Source: Schistocerca nitens (lineage: Eukaryota; Arthropoda; Insecta; Orthoptera; Acrididae). Taken from it: 64,000 bases of DNA. A program made the position numbers and the translations under genes. The stretch lies in assembly GCF_023898315.1 (NCBI RefSeq), contig NC_064621.1, forward strand, positions 11,158,501 through 11,222,500, in the 5' to 3' direction. The notes below the pieces were generated by a model that was not told the DNA's origin, ran no database searches, and saw only the letters and a list, made by a program, of their open reading frames with translations. Below, piece by piece: positions 12,724-26,131 of the stretch (positions are counted from its first letter, which is position 1; every line of letters begins with the position of its first letter).

Positions 12724-13239
12724 AATTCCGATGTAATTTCTGTGTTTCATCGTCAATGGGAAGGTCCAAGGGATACAGTAAACCTGCAGAGGTGCATCGG
12801 AATGTAAGACTGGTGACACAGGAAACGCTCAAAACATAGACAGTAGAAAGACTCAGTCCTCGATTTCTTCAGTCGGCATTGTGTCTCTAATATTTAATTC
12901 CGATGCAATTTCTGTGTTTGATCGTCACTGTGAAGGTCCAAGTGATACAGTAAACTTGCAGAGGTGCATCGGAATGTAAAACTGGTGACACAGGAAACGC
13001 TCAAAACATAGACAGTAGGAAGACTCAGTCTTCCTGTACTTAAGTCGGCATTGTGTCTCTTATATTTAATTCCGATGCAATTTCTGTGTTTCATCGTCAA
13101 TGGGAGGGTCCAATGGATACAGTAAACCAACAGAGGTGCATCGGAATGTAAAACTGGTGACACAGGAAACGCTCAAAACATAGACCGTAAGAAGACTCAG
13201 TTTTCTTGTACTTAAGTCGGCGTTGTGTCTCTTATATCT
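12724..13239. repeat. Entry of the core: partial HOR (m8/m9 hybrid, m10, m11)
   Basis: The three monomers before the first full copy. The monomer at 12724 starts like m8 (GATGTAATTTC, GTAAGACTGG) but ends like m9 (CAGTAGAAAGACTC, TTCTTCAGTCGG), so it is a hybrid that has lost one monomer. The next two are m10 (12896) and m11 (13068), the latter with the ACCAACAG variant. Confidence 0.85.
13189..13207. other. Variant palindrome with a paired arm change
   Basis: In the CCGTAAGAAGACTC subfamily the arms read AAGAAGACT and AGTTTTCTT. Relative to the common form, G to A in the second base of the left arm is matched by C to T in the second-last base of the right arm. A further C to T in the right arm gives a G-T pair. 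The stem is thus kept in altered form. The neighbouring m2/m3 subtype (AAGAATACT) is less symmetrical. Confidence 0.8.
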
Positions 13240-15130
13240 AATTCCGATGCAATTTCTGTGTTTCATCGTCAATGGGAAGGTCCAATGGATACAGTAAAGC
13301 TGCAGAGGTGCATCGGAATGTAAAACTGGTGACACAGGAAACGCTCAAAGCATAGACAGTAGGAACACTCAGTCTTCCTGTTCTTAAGTCCGCATTGTGT
13401 CTCTTATATTTAATTCCGATGCAAAATCTGTGTTTCTTCGTCAATAGGAGTTCCAAGGGATACAGTAAACCTGCAGAGGTGCATCGGAATGTAAAACTGG
13501 TGACACAGGAAACGCTCGAAACACAGACCGTAAGAATACTCAGTTTTCTAGTACTTAAGTCGGCGTTGTTTCTCTTATATTTAATTCCGATGCAATTTCT
13601 GTGTTTCATCGTCAATGGGAGGGTCCAATGGATACAGTACACCTGCTGAGGTGCAACGTAATGTAAAACTGGTGACACAGGAAACGCTCAAATCATAGAC
13701 CGTAAGAATACTCAGTTTTCTTGTACTTAAAGCGGCGTTGTGTCTCTTATATTTAATTCCGATGCAATTTCTGTGTTTCATCGTCAATGGGAAGGTCCAA
13801 TGGATACAGTAATCCTGCAGAGGTGCATCGGAATGTAAAACTGGTGACACAGGAAACGCTCAAAACATAGACAGTAGGAAGACACAGTCTTCCTATTCTT
13901 AAGACGGCATTGTGTCTCTAATATTTAATTCCGATGCAATTTCTGTGTTTCATCGTCAATGGGAAGGTCCAATGGATACAGTAAACCTGGAGAGGTGCAT
14001 CGGAATGTAAAACTGGTGACACAGGAAACGCTCAAAACACAGACATTAGGAAGACTCAGTCTTCCTATTCTTAAGTCGGCATTGTGTCTCTAATATTTAA
14101 TTCCGATGCAATTTCTGTGTTTGATCGTCACTGTGAAGGTCCAAGGGATACAGTAAACTTGCAGAGGTGCATCGGAATGTAAAACTGGTGACACAGGAAA
14201 CGCTCAAAACATAGACAGTAGGAAGACTCAGATTTCCTGTACTTAAGTCGGCATTGTGTTTCTTATATTTAATTCCGATGCAGTTTCTGTGTTTCATCGT
14301 CATAGGGAAGGTCCAATGGATACAGTAAACCTGCAGAGGTGCATCGGAATGTAAAACTGGTGACGCTGTAAAGGCTCAAAACATAGACAGTAGGAAGACT
14401 AAATCTTCCTGTACTGAAGTCGGTATTGTGTCTCTTATATTTAATTCCGATGTAATTTCTGTGTTTCATCGTCAATGGGAAGGTCCAAGGGATACAGTAA
14501 ACCTGCAGAGGTGCATCGGAATGTAAGACTGGTGACACAGGAAACGCTCAAAACATAGACAGTTCTAAGACTCAGTCTTCCTGTACTTAAGGTGGCATTG
14601 TGTCTCTTATATTTAATTCCGATGCGATTTCTGTGTTCCATCGTCAATGGGAAGGTCCAAGGGATACAGTATACCTGCAGAGGTGCATCGGAATGTAAAA
14701 CTGGTGACACAGGAAACGCTCAAAACATAGACAGCAGAAAGACTCAGTCCTCGTGTTCTTCAGTCGGCATTGTGTCTCTAATATTTAATTCCGATGCAAT
14801 TTCTGTGTTTGATCGTCACTGTGAAGGTCCAAGGGATACAGTAAACTTGCAGAGGTGCATCGGAATGTAAAACTGGTGACACAGGAAACGCTCAAAACAT
14901 AGACAGTAGGAAGACTCAGTCTTCCTGTACTTAAGTCGGCATTGTGTCTCTTATATTTAATTCCGATGCAATTTCTGTGTTTCATCGTCAATGGGAGGGT
15001 CCAATGGATACAGTAAACCAGCAGAGGTGCATCGGAATGTAAAACTGGTGACACAGGAAACGCTCAAAACATAGACCGTAAGAAGACTCAGTTTTCTTGT
15101 ACTTAAGTCGGCGTTGTGTCTCTTATATTT
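13240..15130. repeat. Core HOR copy 1, 11-mer, 1891 bp
   Basis: Complete 11-mer beginning at m1. Its m2 (from 13412) has private changes GCAAAATCTG and TTTCTTCG, and m3 has ACACCTGCTGAGG. It matches copy 4 at a 5329-bp offset. Confidence 0.92.
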
Positions 15131-17021
15131 AATTCCGATGCAATTTCTGTGTTTCATCGTATATGGGAAGGTCCAATGGATACAGTAAAGCTGCAGAGGT
15201 GCATCGGAATGTAAAACTGGTGACACAGGAAACGCTCAAAGCATAGACAGTAGGAACACTCAGTCTTCCTGTTCTTAAGTCCGCATTGTGTCTCTTATAT
15301 TTAATTCCGATGCAATTTCTGTGTTTCTTCGTCAATAGGAGTTCCAAGGGATACAGTTAACCTGCAGAGGTGCATCGGAATGTAAAACTGGTGACACAGG
15401 AAACGCTCGAAACACAGACCGTAAGAATACTCAGTTTTCTAGTACTTAAGTCGGCGTTGTTTCTCTTATATTTAATTCCGATGCAATTTCTGTGTTTCAT
15501 CGTCAATGGGAGGGTCCAATGGATACAGTAAACATGCTGAGGTGCAACGTAATGTAAAACTGGTGACACAGGAAACGCTCAAATCATAGACCGTAAGAAT
15601 ACTCAGTTTTCTTGTACTTAAGGCGGCGTTGTGTCTCTTATATTTAATTCCGATGCAATTTCTGTGTTTCATCGTCAATGGGTAGGTCCAATGGATACAG
15701 TAATCCTGCAGAGGTGCATCGGAATGTAAAACTGGTGACACAGGAAACGCTCAAAACATAGACAGTAGGAAGACACAGTCTTCCTATTCTTAAGACGGCA
15801 TTGTGTCTCTAATATTTAATTCCGATGCAATTTCTGTGTTTCATCGTCAATGGGAAGGTCCAATGGATACAGTAAACCTGGAGAGGTGCATCGGAATGTA
15901 AAACTGGTGACACAGGAAACGCTCAAAACACAGACATTAGGAAGACTCAGTCTTCCTATTCTTAAGTCGGCATTGTGTCTCTAATATTTAATTCCGATGC
16001 AATTTCTGTGTTTGATCGTCACTGTGAAGGTCCAAGGGATACAGTAAACTTGCAGAGGTGCATCGGAATGTAAAACTGGTGACACAGGAAACGCTCAAAA
16101 CATAGACAGTAGGAAGACTCAGATTTCCTGTACTTAAGTCGGCATTGTGTTTCTTATATTTAATTCCGATGCAATTTCTGTGTTTCATCGTCATAGGGAA
16201 GGTCCAATGGATACAGTAAACCTGCAGAGGTGCATCGGAATGTAAAACTGGTGACGCTGTAAAGGCTCAAAACATAGACAGTAGGAAGACTAAATCTTCC
16301 TGTACTGAAGTCGGTATTGTGTCTCTTATATTTAATTCCGATGTAATTTCTGTGTTTCATCGTCAATGGGAAGGTCCAAGGGATACAGTAAACCTGCAGA
16401 GGTGCATCGGAATGTAAGACTGGTGACACAGGAAACGCTCAAAACATAGACAGTTCTAAGACTCAGTCTTCCTGTACTTAAGGTGGCATTGTGTCTCTTA
16501 TATTTAATTCCGATGCGATTTCTGTGTTCCATCGTCAATGGGAAGGTCCAAGGGATACAGTATACCTGCAGAGGTGCATCGGAATGTAAAACTGGTGACA
16601 CAGGAAACGCTCAAAACATAGACAGCAGAAAGACTCAGTCCTCGTGTTCTTCAGTCGGCATTGTGTCTCTAATATTTAATTCCGATGCAATTTCTGTGTT
16701 TGATCGTCACTGTGAAGGTCCAAGGGATACAGTAAACTTGCAGAGGTGCATCGGAATGTAAAACTGGTGACACAGGAAACGCTCAAAACATAGACAGTAG
16801 GAAGACTCAGTCTTCCTGTACTTAAGTCGGCATTGTGTCTCTTATATTTAATTCCGATGCAATTTCTGTGTTTCATCGTCAATGGGAGGGTCCAATGGAT
16901 ACAGTAAACCAGCAGAGGTGCATCGGAATGTAAAACTGGTGACACAGGAAACGCTCAAAACATAGACCGTAAGAAGACTCAGTTTTCTTGTACTTAAGTC
17001 GGCGTTGTGTCTCTTATATTT
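15131..17021. repeat. Core HOR copy 2, 11-mer, 1891 bp
   Basis: Complete 11-mer. Its m2 carries ACAGTTAACC at about 15355, shared only with copy 5 at 20684, 5329 bp away. In m1, CATCGTATATGGG at 15157 is private. Confidence 0.92.
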
Positions 17022-18568
17022 AATTCCGATGCAATTTCTGTGTTTCATCGTCAATGGGAAGGTCCAATGGATACAGTAAAGCTGCAGAGGTGCATCGGAA
17101 TGTAAAACTGGTGACACAGGAAACGCTCAAAGCATAGACAGTAGGAACACTCAGTCTTCCTGTTCTTAAGTCCGCATTGTGTCTCTTATATTTAATTCCG
17201 ATGCAATTTCTGTGTTTCATCGTCAATGGGAAGGTCCAATGGATACAGTAATCCTGCAGAGGTGCATCGGAATGTAAAACTGGTGACACAGGAAACGCTA
17301 AAACATAGACAGTAGGAAGACACAGTCTTCCTATTCTTAAGACGGCATTGTGTCTCTAATATTTAATTCCGATGCAATTTCTGTGTTTCATCGTCAATGG
17401 GAAGGTCCAATGTATACAGTAAACCTGGAGAGGTGCATCGGAATGTAAAACCGGTGACACAGGAGACGCTCAAAACACAGACATTAGGAAGACTCAGTCT
17501 TCCAATTCTTAAGTCGGCATTGTGTCTCTAATATTTAATTCCGATGCAATTTCTGTGTTTGATCGTCACTGTGAAGGTCCAAGGGATACAGTAAACTTGC
17601 AGAGGTGCATCGGAATGTAAAACTGGTGACACAGGAAACGCTCAAAACATAGACAGTAGGAAGACTCAGATTTCCTGTACTTAAGTCGGCATTGTGTTTC
17701 TTATATTTAATTCCTTTGCAATTTCTGTGTTTCATCGTCATAGGGAAGGTCCAATGGATACAGTAAACCTGCAGAGGTGCATCGGAATGTAAAACTGGTG
17801 ACGCTGTAAAGGCTCAAAACATAGACAGTAGGAAGACTAAATCTTCCTGTACTGAAGTCGGTATTGTGTCTCTTATATTTAATTCCGATGTAATTTCTGT
17901 GTTTCATCGTCAATGGGAAGGTCCAAGGGATACAGTAAACCTGCAGAGGTGCATCGGAATGTAAGACTGGTGACACAGGAAACGCTCAAAACATAGACAG
18001 TTCTAAGACTCAGTCTTCCTGTACTTAAGGTGGCATTGTGTCTCTTATATTTAATTCCGATGCGATTTCTGTGTTCCATCGTCAATGGGAAGGTCCAAGG
18101 GATACAGTATACCTGCAGAGGTGCATCGGAATGTAAAACTGGTGACACAGGAAACGCTCAAAACATAGACAGTAGAAAGACTCATTCCTCGTGTTCTTCA
18201 GTCGGCATTGTGTCTCTAATATTTAATTCCGATGCAATTTCTGTGTTTGATCGTCACTGTGAAGGTCCAAGTGATACAGTAAACTTGCAGAGGTGCATCG
18301 GAATGTAAAACTGGTGACACAGGAAACGCTCAAAACATAGACAGTAGGAAGACTCAGTCTTCCTGTACTTAAGTCGGCATTGTGTCTCTTATATTTAATT
18401 CCGATGCAATTTCTGTGTTTCATCGTCAATGGGAGGGTCCAATGGATACAGTAAACCAACAGAGGTGCATCGGAATGTAAAACTGGTGACACAGGAAACG
18501 CTCAAAACATAGACCGTAAGAAGACTCAGTTTTCTTGTACTTAAGTCGGCGTTGTGTCTCTTATATTT
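17022..18568. repeat. Core HOR copy 3, 9-mer, 1547 bp (m2 and m3 lost)
   Basis: Two monomers are missing. The monomer at about 17194 begins after m1 and reads straight into m4 (TAATCCTGCAG), so m2 and m3 have been removed in register. The shortfall of 344 bp equals 171 + 172 + 1; the extra base is a missing C at about 17299 (AAACGCTAAAAC). That 1-bp loss is shared with copy 5 at 21080, as is AAAACCGGTGACAC. Confidence 0.93.
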
Positions 18569-20459
18569 AATTCCGATGCAATTTCTGTGTTTCATCGTCA
18601 ATGGGAAGGTCCAATGGATACAGTAAAGCTGCAGAGGTGCATCGGAATGTCAAACTGGTGACACAGGAAACGCTCAAAGCATAGACAGTAGGAACACTCA
18701 GTCTTCCTGTTCTTAAGTCCGCATTGTGTCTCTTATATTTAATTCCGATGCAATTTCTGTGTTTCATCGTCAATAGGAGTTCCAAGGGATACAGTAAACC
18801 TGCAGAGGTGCATCGGAATGTAAAACTGGTGACACAGGAAACGCTCGAAACACAGACCGTAAGAATACTCAGTTTTCTAGTACTTAAGTCGGCGTTGTTT
18901 CTCTTATATTTAATTCCGATGCAATTTCTGTGTTTCATCGTCAATGGGAGGGTCCAATGGATACAGTAAACCTGCTGAGGTGCAACGTAATGTAAAACTG
19001 GTGACACAGGAAACGCTCAAATCATAGACCGTAAGAATACTCAGTTTTCTTGTACTTAAGGCGGCGTTGTGTCTCTTATATTTAATTCCGATGCAATTTC
19101 TGTGTTTCATCGTCAATGGGAAGGTCCAATGGATACAGTAATCCTGCAGAGGTGCATCGGAATGTAAAACTGTTGACACAGGAAACGCTCAAAACATAGA
19201 CAGTAGGAAGACACAGTCTTCCTATTCTTAAGACGGCATTGTGTCTCTAATATTTAATTCCGATGCAATTTCTGTGTTTCATCGTCAATGGGAAGGTCCA
19301 ATGGATACAGTAAACCTGGAGAGGTGCACCGGAATGTAAAACTGGTGACACAGGAAACGCTCAAAACACAGACATTAGGAAGACTCAGTCTTCCTATTCT
19401 TAAGTCGGCATTGTGTCTCTAATATTTAATTCCGATGCAATTTCTGTGTTTGATCGTCACTGTGAAGGTCCAAGGGATACAGTAAACTTGCAGAGGTGCA
19501 TCGGAATGTAAAACTGGTGACACAGGAAACGCTCAAAACATAGACAGTAGGAAGACTCAGATTTCCTGTACTTAAGTCGGCATTGTGTTTCTTATATTTA
19601 ATTCCGATGCAATTTCTGTGTTTCATCGTCATAGGGAAGGTCCAATGGATACAGTAAACCTGCAGAGGTGCATCGGAATGTAAAACTGGTGACGCTGTAA
19701 AGGCTCAAAACATAGACAGTAGGAAGACTAAATCTTCCTGTACTGAAGTCGGTATTGTGTCTCTTATATTTAATTCCGATGTAATTTCTGTGTTTCATCG
19801 TCAATGGGAAGGTCCAAGGGATACAGTAAACCTGCAGAGGTGCATCGGAATGTAAGACTGGTGACACAGGAAACGCTCAAAACATAGACAGTTCTAAGAC
19901 TCAGTCTTCCTGTACTTAAGGTGGCATTGTGTCTCTTATATTTAATTCCGATGCGATTTCTGTGTTCCATCGTCAATGGGAAGGTCCAAGGGATACAGTA
20001 TACCTGCAGAGGTGCATCGGAATGTAAAACTGGTGACACAGGAAACGCTCAAACCATAGACAGCAGAAAGACACAGTCCTCGTGTTCTTCAGTCGGCATT
20101 GTGTCTCTAATATTTAATTCCGATGCAATTTCTGTGTTTGATCGTCACTGTGAAGGTCCAAGGGATACAGTAAACTTGCAGAGGTGCATCGGAATGTAAA
20201 ACTGGTGACACAGGAAACGCTCAAAACATAGACAGTAGGAAGACTCAGTCTTCCTGTACTTAAGTCGGCATTGTGTCTCTTATATTTAATTCCGATGCAA
20301 TTTCTGTGTTTCATCGTCAATGGGAGGGTCCAATGGATACAGTAAACCAGCAGAGGTGCATCGGAATGTAAAACTGGTGACACAGGAAACGCTCAAAACA
20401 TAGACCGTAAGAAGACTCAGTTTTCTTGTACTTACGTCGGCGTTGTGTCTCTTATATTT
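18569..20459. repeat. Core HOR copy 4, 11-mer, 1891 bp
   Basis: Complete 11-mer. The preceding m11 (18397) has ACCAACAG and m10 has CCAAGTGATAC, both as in the stretch before copy 1. Private variants include GTCAAACTGGTG (18649), ACTGTTGACAC (19170) and GTGCACCGG (19325). Confidence 0.92.
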
Positions 20460-22349
20460 AATTCCGATGCAATTTCTGTGTTTCATCGTCAATGGGAAGG
20501 TCCAATGGATACAGTAAAGCTGCAGAGGTGCATCGGAATGTAAAACTGGTGACACAGGAAACGCTCAAAGCATAGACAGTAGGAACACTCAGTCTTCCTG
20601 TTCTTAAGTCCGCATTGTGTCTCTTATATTTAATTCCGATGCAATTTCTGTGTTTCTTCGTCAATAGGAGTTCCAAGGGATACAGTTAACCTGCAGAGGT
20701 GCATCGGAATGTAAAACTGGTGACACAGGAAACGCTCGAAACACAGACCGTAAGAATACTCAGTTTTCTAGTACTTAAGTCGGCGTTGTTTCTCTTATAT
20801 TTAATTCCGATGCAATTTCTGTGTTTCATCGTCAATGGGAGGGTCCAATGGATACAGTAAACCTGCTGAGGTGCAACGTAATGTAAAACTGGTGACACAG
20901 GAAACGCTCAAATCATAGACCGTAAGAATATTCAGTTTTCTTGTACTTAAGGCGGCGTTGTGTCTCTTATATTTAATTCCGATGCAATTTCTGTGTTTCA
21001 TCGTCAATGGGAAGGTCCAATGGATACAGTAATCCTGCAGAGGTGCATCGGAATGTAAAACTGGTGACACAGGAAACGCTAAAACATAGACAGTAGGAAG
21101 ACACAGTCTTCCTATTCTTAAGACGGCATTGTGTCTCTAATATTTAATCCCGATGCAATTTCTGTGTTTCATCGTCAATGGGAAGGTCCAATGGATACAG
21201 TAAACCTGGAGAGGTGCATCGGAATGTAAAACCGGTGACACAGGAAACGCTCAAAACACAGACATTAGGAGGACTCAGTCTTCCTATTCTTAAGTCGGCA
21301 TTGTGTCTCTAATATTTAATTCCGATGCAATTTCTGTGTTTGATCGTCACTGTGAAGGTCCAAGGGATACAGTAAACTTGCAGAGGTGCATCGGAATGTA
21401 AAACTGGTGACACAGGAAACGCTCAAAACATAGACAGTAGGAAGACTCAGATTTCCTGTACTTAAGTCGGCATTGTGTTTCTTATATTTAATTCCGATGC
21501 AATTTCTGTGTTTCATCGTCATAGGGAAGGTCCAATGGATACAGTAAACCTGCAGAGGTGCATCGGAATGTAAAACTGGTGACGCTGTAAAGGCTCAAAA
21601 CATAGACAGTAGGAAGACTAAATCTTCCTGTACTGAAGTCGGTATTGTGTCTCTTATATTTAATTCCGATGTAATTTCTGTGTTTCATCGTCAATGGGAA
21701 GGTCCAAGGGATACAGTAAACCTGCAGAGGTGCATCGGAATGTAAGACTGGTGACACAGGAAATGCTCAAAACATAGACAGTTCTAAGACTCAGTCTTCC
21801 TGTACTTAAGGTGGCATTGTGTCTCTTATATTTAATTCCGATGCGATTTCTGTGTTCCATCGTCAATGGGAAGGTCCAAGGGATACAGTATACCTGCAGA
21901 GGTGCATCGGAATGTAAAACTGGTGACACAGGAAACGCTCAAAACATAGACAGTAGAAAGACTCAGTCCTCGTGTTCTTCAGTCGGCATTGTGTCTCTAA
22001 TATTTAATTCCGATGCAATTTCTGTGTTTGATCGTCACTGTGAAGGTCCAAGGGATACAGTAAACTTGCAGAGGTGCATCGGAATGTAAAACTGGTGACA
22101 CAGGAAACGCTCAAAACATAGACAGTAGGAAGACTCAGTCTTCCTGTACTTAAGTCGGCATTGTGTCTCTTATATTTAATTCCGATGCAATTTCTGTGTT
22201 TCATCGTCAATGGGAGGGTCCAATGGATACAGTAAACCAGCAGAGGTGCATCGGAATGTAAAACTGGTGACACAGGAAACGCTCAAAACATAGACCGTAA
22301 GAAGACTCAGTTTTCTTGTACTTAAGTCGGCGTTGTGTCTCTTATATTT
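20460..22349. repeat. Core HOR copy 5, 11-mer, 1890 bp
   Basis: Complete 11-mer, one base short because of the AAACGCTAAAAC deletion at about 21080, shared with copy 3. It also has ACAGTTAACC in m2, shared with copy 2. It therefore carries markers of two different neighbours, a mosaic pattern. Confidence 0.92.
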
Positions 22350-24240
22350 AATTCCGATGCAATTTCTGTGTTTCATCGTCAATGGGAAAGTCCAATGGAT
22401 ACAGTAAAGCTGCAGAGGTGCATCGGAATGTAAAACTGGTGACACAGGAAACGCTCAAAGCATAGACAGCAGGAACACTCAGTCTTCCTGTTCTTAAGTC
22501 CGCATTGTGTCTCTTATATTTAATTCCGATGCAATTTCTGTGTTTCATCGTCAATAGGAGTTCCAAGGGATACAGTAAACCTGCAGAGGTGCATCGGAAT
22601 GTAAAACTGGTGACACAGGAAACGCTCGAAACACAGACCGTAAGAATACTCAGTTTTCTAGTACTTAAGTCGGCGTTGTTTCTCTTATATTTAATTCCGA
22701 TGCAATTTCTGTGTTTCATCGTCAATGGGAGGGTCCAATGGATACAAAAAACCTGCTGAGGTGCAACGTAATGTAAAACTGGTGACACAGGAAACGCTCA
22801 AATCATAGACCGTAAGAATACTCAGTTTTCTTGTACTTAAGGCGGCGTTGTGTCTCTTATATTTAATTCCGATGCAATTTCTGTGTTTCATCGTCAATGG
22901 GAAGGTCCAATGGATACAGTAATCCTGCAGAGGTGCATCGGAATGTAAAACTGGTGACACAGGAAACGCTCAAAACATAGACAGTAGGAAGACACAGTCT
23001 TCCTATTCTTAAGACGGCATTGTGTCTCTAATATTTAATTCCGATGCAATTTCTGTGTTTCATCGTCAATGGGAAGGTCCAATGGATACAGTAAACCTGG
23101 AGAGGTGCATCGGAATGTAAAACTGGTGACACAGGAAACGCTCAAAACACAGACATTAGGAAGACTCAGTCTTCCTATTCTTAAGTCGGCATTGTGTCTC
23201 TAATATTTAATTCCGATGCAATTTCTGTGTTTGATCGTCACTGTGAAGGTCCAAGGGATACAGTAAACTTGCAGAGGTGCATCGGAATGTAAAACTGGTG
23301 ACACAGGAAACGCTCAAAACATAGACAGTAGGAAGACTCAGATTTCCTGTACTTAAGTCGGCATTGTGTCTCTTATATTTAATTCCGATGCAATTTCTGT
23401 GTTTCATCGTCTAAGGGAAGGTCCAATGGATACAGTAAACCTGCAGAAGTGCATCGGAATGTAAAACTGGTGACGCTGTAAAGGCTCAAAACATAGACAG
23501 TAGGAAGACTAAATCTTCCTGTACTGAAGTCGGTATTGTGTCTCTTATATTTCATTCCGATGTAATTTATGTGTTTCATCGTCAATGGGAAAGTCCAAGG
23601 GATACAGTAAACCTGCAGAGGTGCATCGGAATGTAAGACTGGTGACACAGGAAACGCTCAAAACATAGACAGTTCTAAGACTCAGTCTTCCTGTACTTAA
23701 GGTGGCATTGTGTCTCTTATATTTAATTCCGATGCAATTTCTGTGTTCCATCGTCAATGGGAAGGTCCAAGGGATACAGTATACCTGCAGAGGTGCATCG
23801 GAATGTAAAACTGGTGACACAGGAAACGCTCAAACCATAGACAGTAGAAAGACTCAGTCCTCGTGTTCTTCAGTCGGCATTGTGTCTCTAATATTTAATT
23901 CCGATGCAATTTCTGTGTTTGATCGTCACTGTGAAGGTCCAAGGGATACAGTAAACATGCAGAGGTGCATCGGAATGTAAAACTGGTGACACAGGAAACG
24001 GTCAAAACATAGACAGTAGGAAGACTCAGTCTTCCTGTACTTAAGTCGGCATTGTGTCTCTTATATTTAATTCCGATGCAATTTCTGTGTTTCATCGTCA
24101 ATGGGAGGGTCCAATGGATACAGTAAACCAGCAGAGGTGCATCGGAATGTAAAACTGGTGACACAGGAAACGCTCAAAACATAGACCGTAAGAAGACTCA
24201 GTTTTCTTGTACTTAAGTCGGCGTTGTGTCTCTTATATTT
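22350..24240. repeat. Core HOR copy 6, 11-mer, 1891 bp (type copy used here)
   Basis: Complete 11-mer with monomer starts at 22350, 22522, 22693, 22865, 23037, 23209, 23381, 23553, 23725, 23897 and 24069. Private or rare variants are GATACAAAAAACC in m3 (22741), TCTAAGGGAAGG (23411) and TTTCATTCCG at the m8 start (23551). m10 carries AACATGCAG. Confidence 0.94.
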
Positions 24241-26131
24241 AATTCCGATGCAATTTCTGTGTTTCATCGTCAATGTGAAGGTCCAATGGATACAGTAAAG
24301 CTGCAGAGGTGCATCGGAATGTAAAACTGGTGACACAGGAAACGCTCAAAGCATAGACAGTAGGAACACTCAGTCTTCCTGTTGTTAAGTCCGCATTGTG
24401 TCTCTTATATTTAATTCCGATGCAATTTCTGTGTTTCATCGTCAATAGGAGTTCCAAGGGATACAGTAAACCTGCAGAGGTGCATCGGAATGTAAAACTG
24501 GTGACACAGGAAACGCTCGAAACACAGACCGTAAGAATACTCAGTTTTCTAGTACTTAAGTCGGCGTTGTTTCTCTTATATTTAATTCCGATGCAATTTC
24601 TGTGTTTCATCGTCAATGGGAGGGTCCAATGGATACAGTAAACCTGCTGAGGTGCAACGTAATGTAAAACTGGTGACACAGGAAACGCTCAAATCATAGA
24701 CCGTAAGAATACTCAGTTTTCTTGTACTTAAGGCGGCGTTGTGTCTCTTATATTTAATTCCGATGCAATTTCTGTGTTTCATCGTCAATGGGAAGGTCCA
24801 ATGGATACAGTAATCCTGCAGAGGTGCATCGGAATGTAAAACTGGTGACACAGGAAACGCTCAAAACATAGACAGTAGGAAGACACAGTCTTCCTATTCT
24901 TAAGACGGCATTGTGTCTCTAATATTTAATTCCGATGCAATTTCTGTGTTTCATCGTCAATGGGAAGGTCCAATGGATACAGTAAACCTGCAGAGGTGCA
25001 TCGGAATGTAAAACTGGTGTCACAGGAAACGTTCAAACCTTAGACAGTAGGAAGACTCAGTCCTCGTGTTCTTAAGTCGGCATTGTGTCTCTAATATTTA
25101 ATTCCGATGCAATTTCTGTGTTTCATCGTCAATGGGAAGGTCGAAGTGATACAGTAAACCTGCAGAGGTGCTTCGGTATAAAAAACTGGTGACACAGGAA
25201 ACGCTCAAAACATAGACCGTAAGAAGACCCTGTTTTCTTGTACTTAAGTCGGCGTTGTGTCTCTTATACTTAATTCCGATGCAATATCTGTGTTTACTCG
25301 TCAAAGGGAAGGTCCAATGGATACAGTAAACCTGCAGAGGTGCATCGGAATGTAAAACTGGTGACGCTGTAAAGGCTCAAAACATAGACAGTAGGAAGAC
25401 TAAATCTTCCTGTACTGAAGTCGGTATTGTGTCTCTTATATTTAATTCCGATGTAATTTCTGTGTTTCATCGTCAATGGGAAGGTCCAAGGGATACAGTA
25501 AACCTGCAGAGGTGCATCGGAATGTAAGACTGGTGACACAGGAAACGCTCAAAACATAGACAGTACTAAGACTCAGTCTTCCTGTACTTAAGGTGGCATT
25601 GTGTATCTTATATTTAATTCCGATGCAATTTCTGTGTTCCATCGTCAATGGGAAGGTCCAAGGGATACAGTATACCTGCAGAGGTGCATCGGAATGTAAA
25701 ACTGGTGACACAGGAAACGCTCAAAACATAGACAGTAGAAAGACTCAGTCCTCGTGTTCTTCAGTCGGCATTGTGTCTCTAATATTTAATTACGATGCAA
25801 TTTCTGTGTTTGATCGTCACTGTGAAGGTCCAAGGGATACAGTAAACTTGCAGAGGTGCATCGGAATGTAAAACTGGTGACACAGGAAACGCTCAAAACA
25901 TAGACAGTAGGAAGACTCAGTCTTCCTGTACTTAAGTCGGCATTGTGTCTCTTATATTTAATTCCGATGCAATTTCTGTGTTTCATCGTCAATGGGAGGG
26001 TCCAATGGATACAGTAAACCAACAGAGGTGCATCGGAATGTAAAACTGGTGACACAGGAAACGCTCAAAACATAGACCGTAAGAAGACTCAGTTTTCTTG
26101 TACTTAAGTCGGCGTTGTGTCTCTTATATTT
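24241..26131. repeat. Core HOR copy 7, 11-mer, 1891 bp, with flank-like monomers replacing m5-m6
   Basis: The length is standard. From about 24975 to 25290, however, the monomers in the m5/m6 positions carry GGTGTCACAGGAAACG, CAAACCTTAGAC and GGTATAAAAAACTGG. These are markers of the 15-mer HOR (7222-7428 type), not the usual m5/m6. This looks like an in-register exchange of about two monomers between HOR families. Related replacements occur at 30675-30965 and 35832-36125. Confidence 0.88.
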
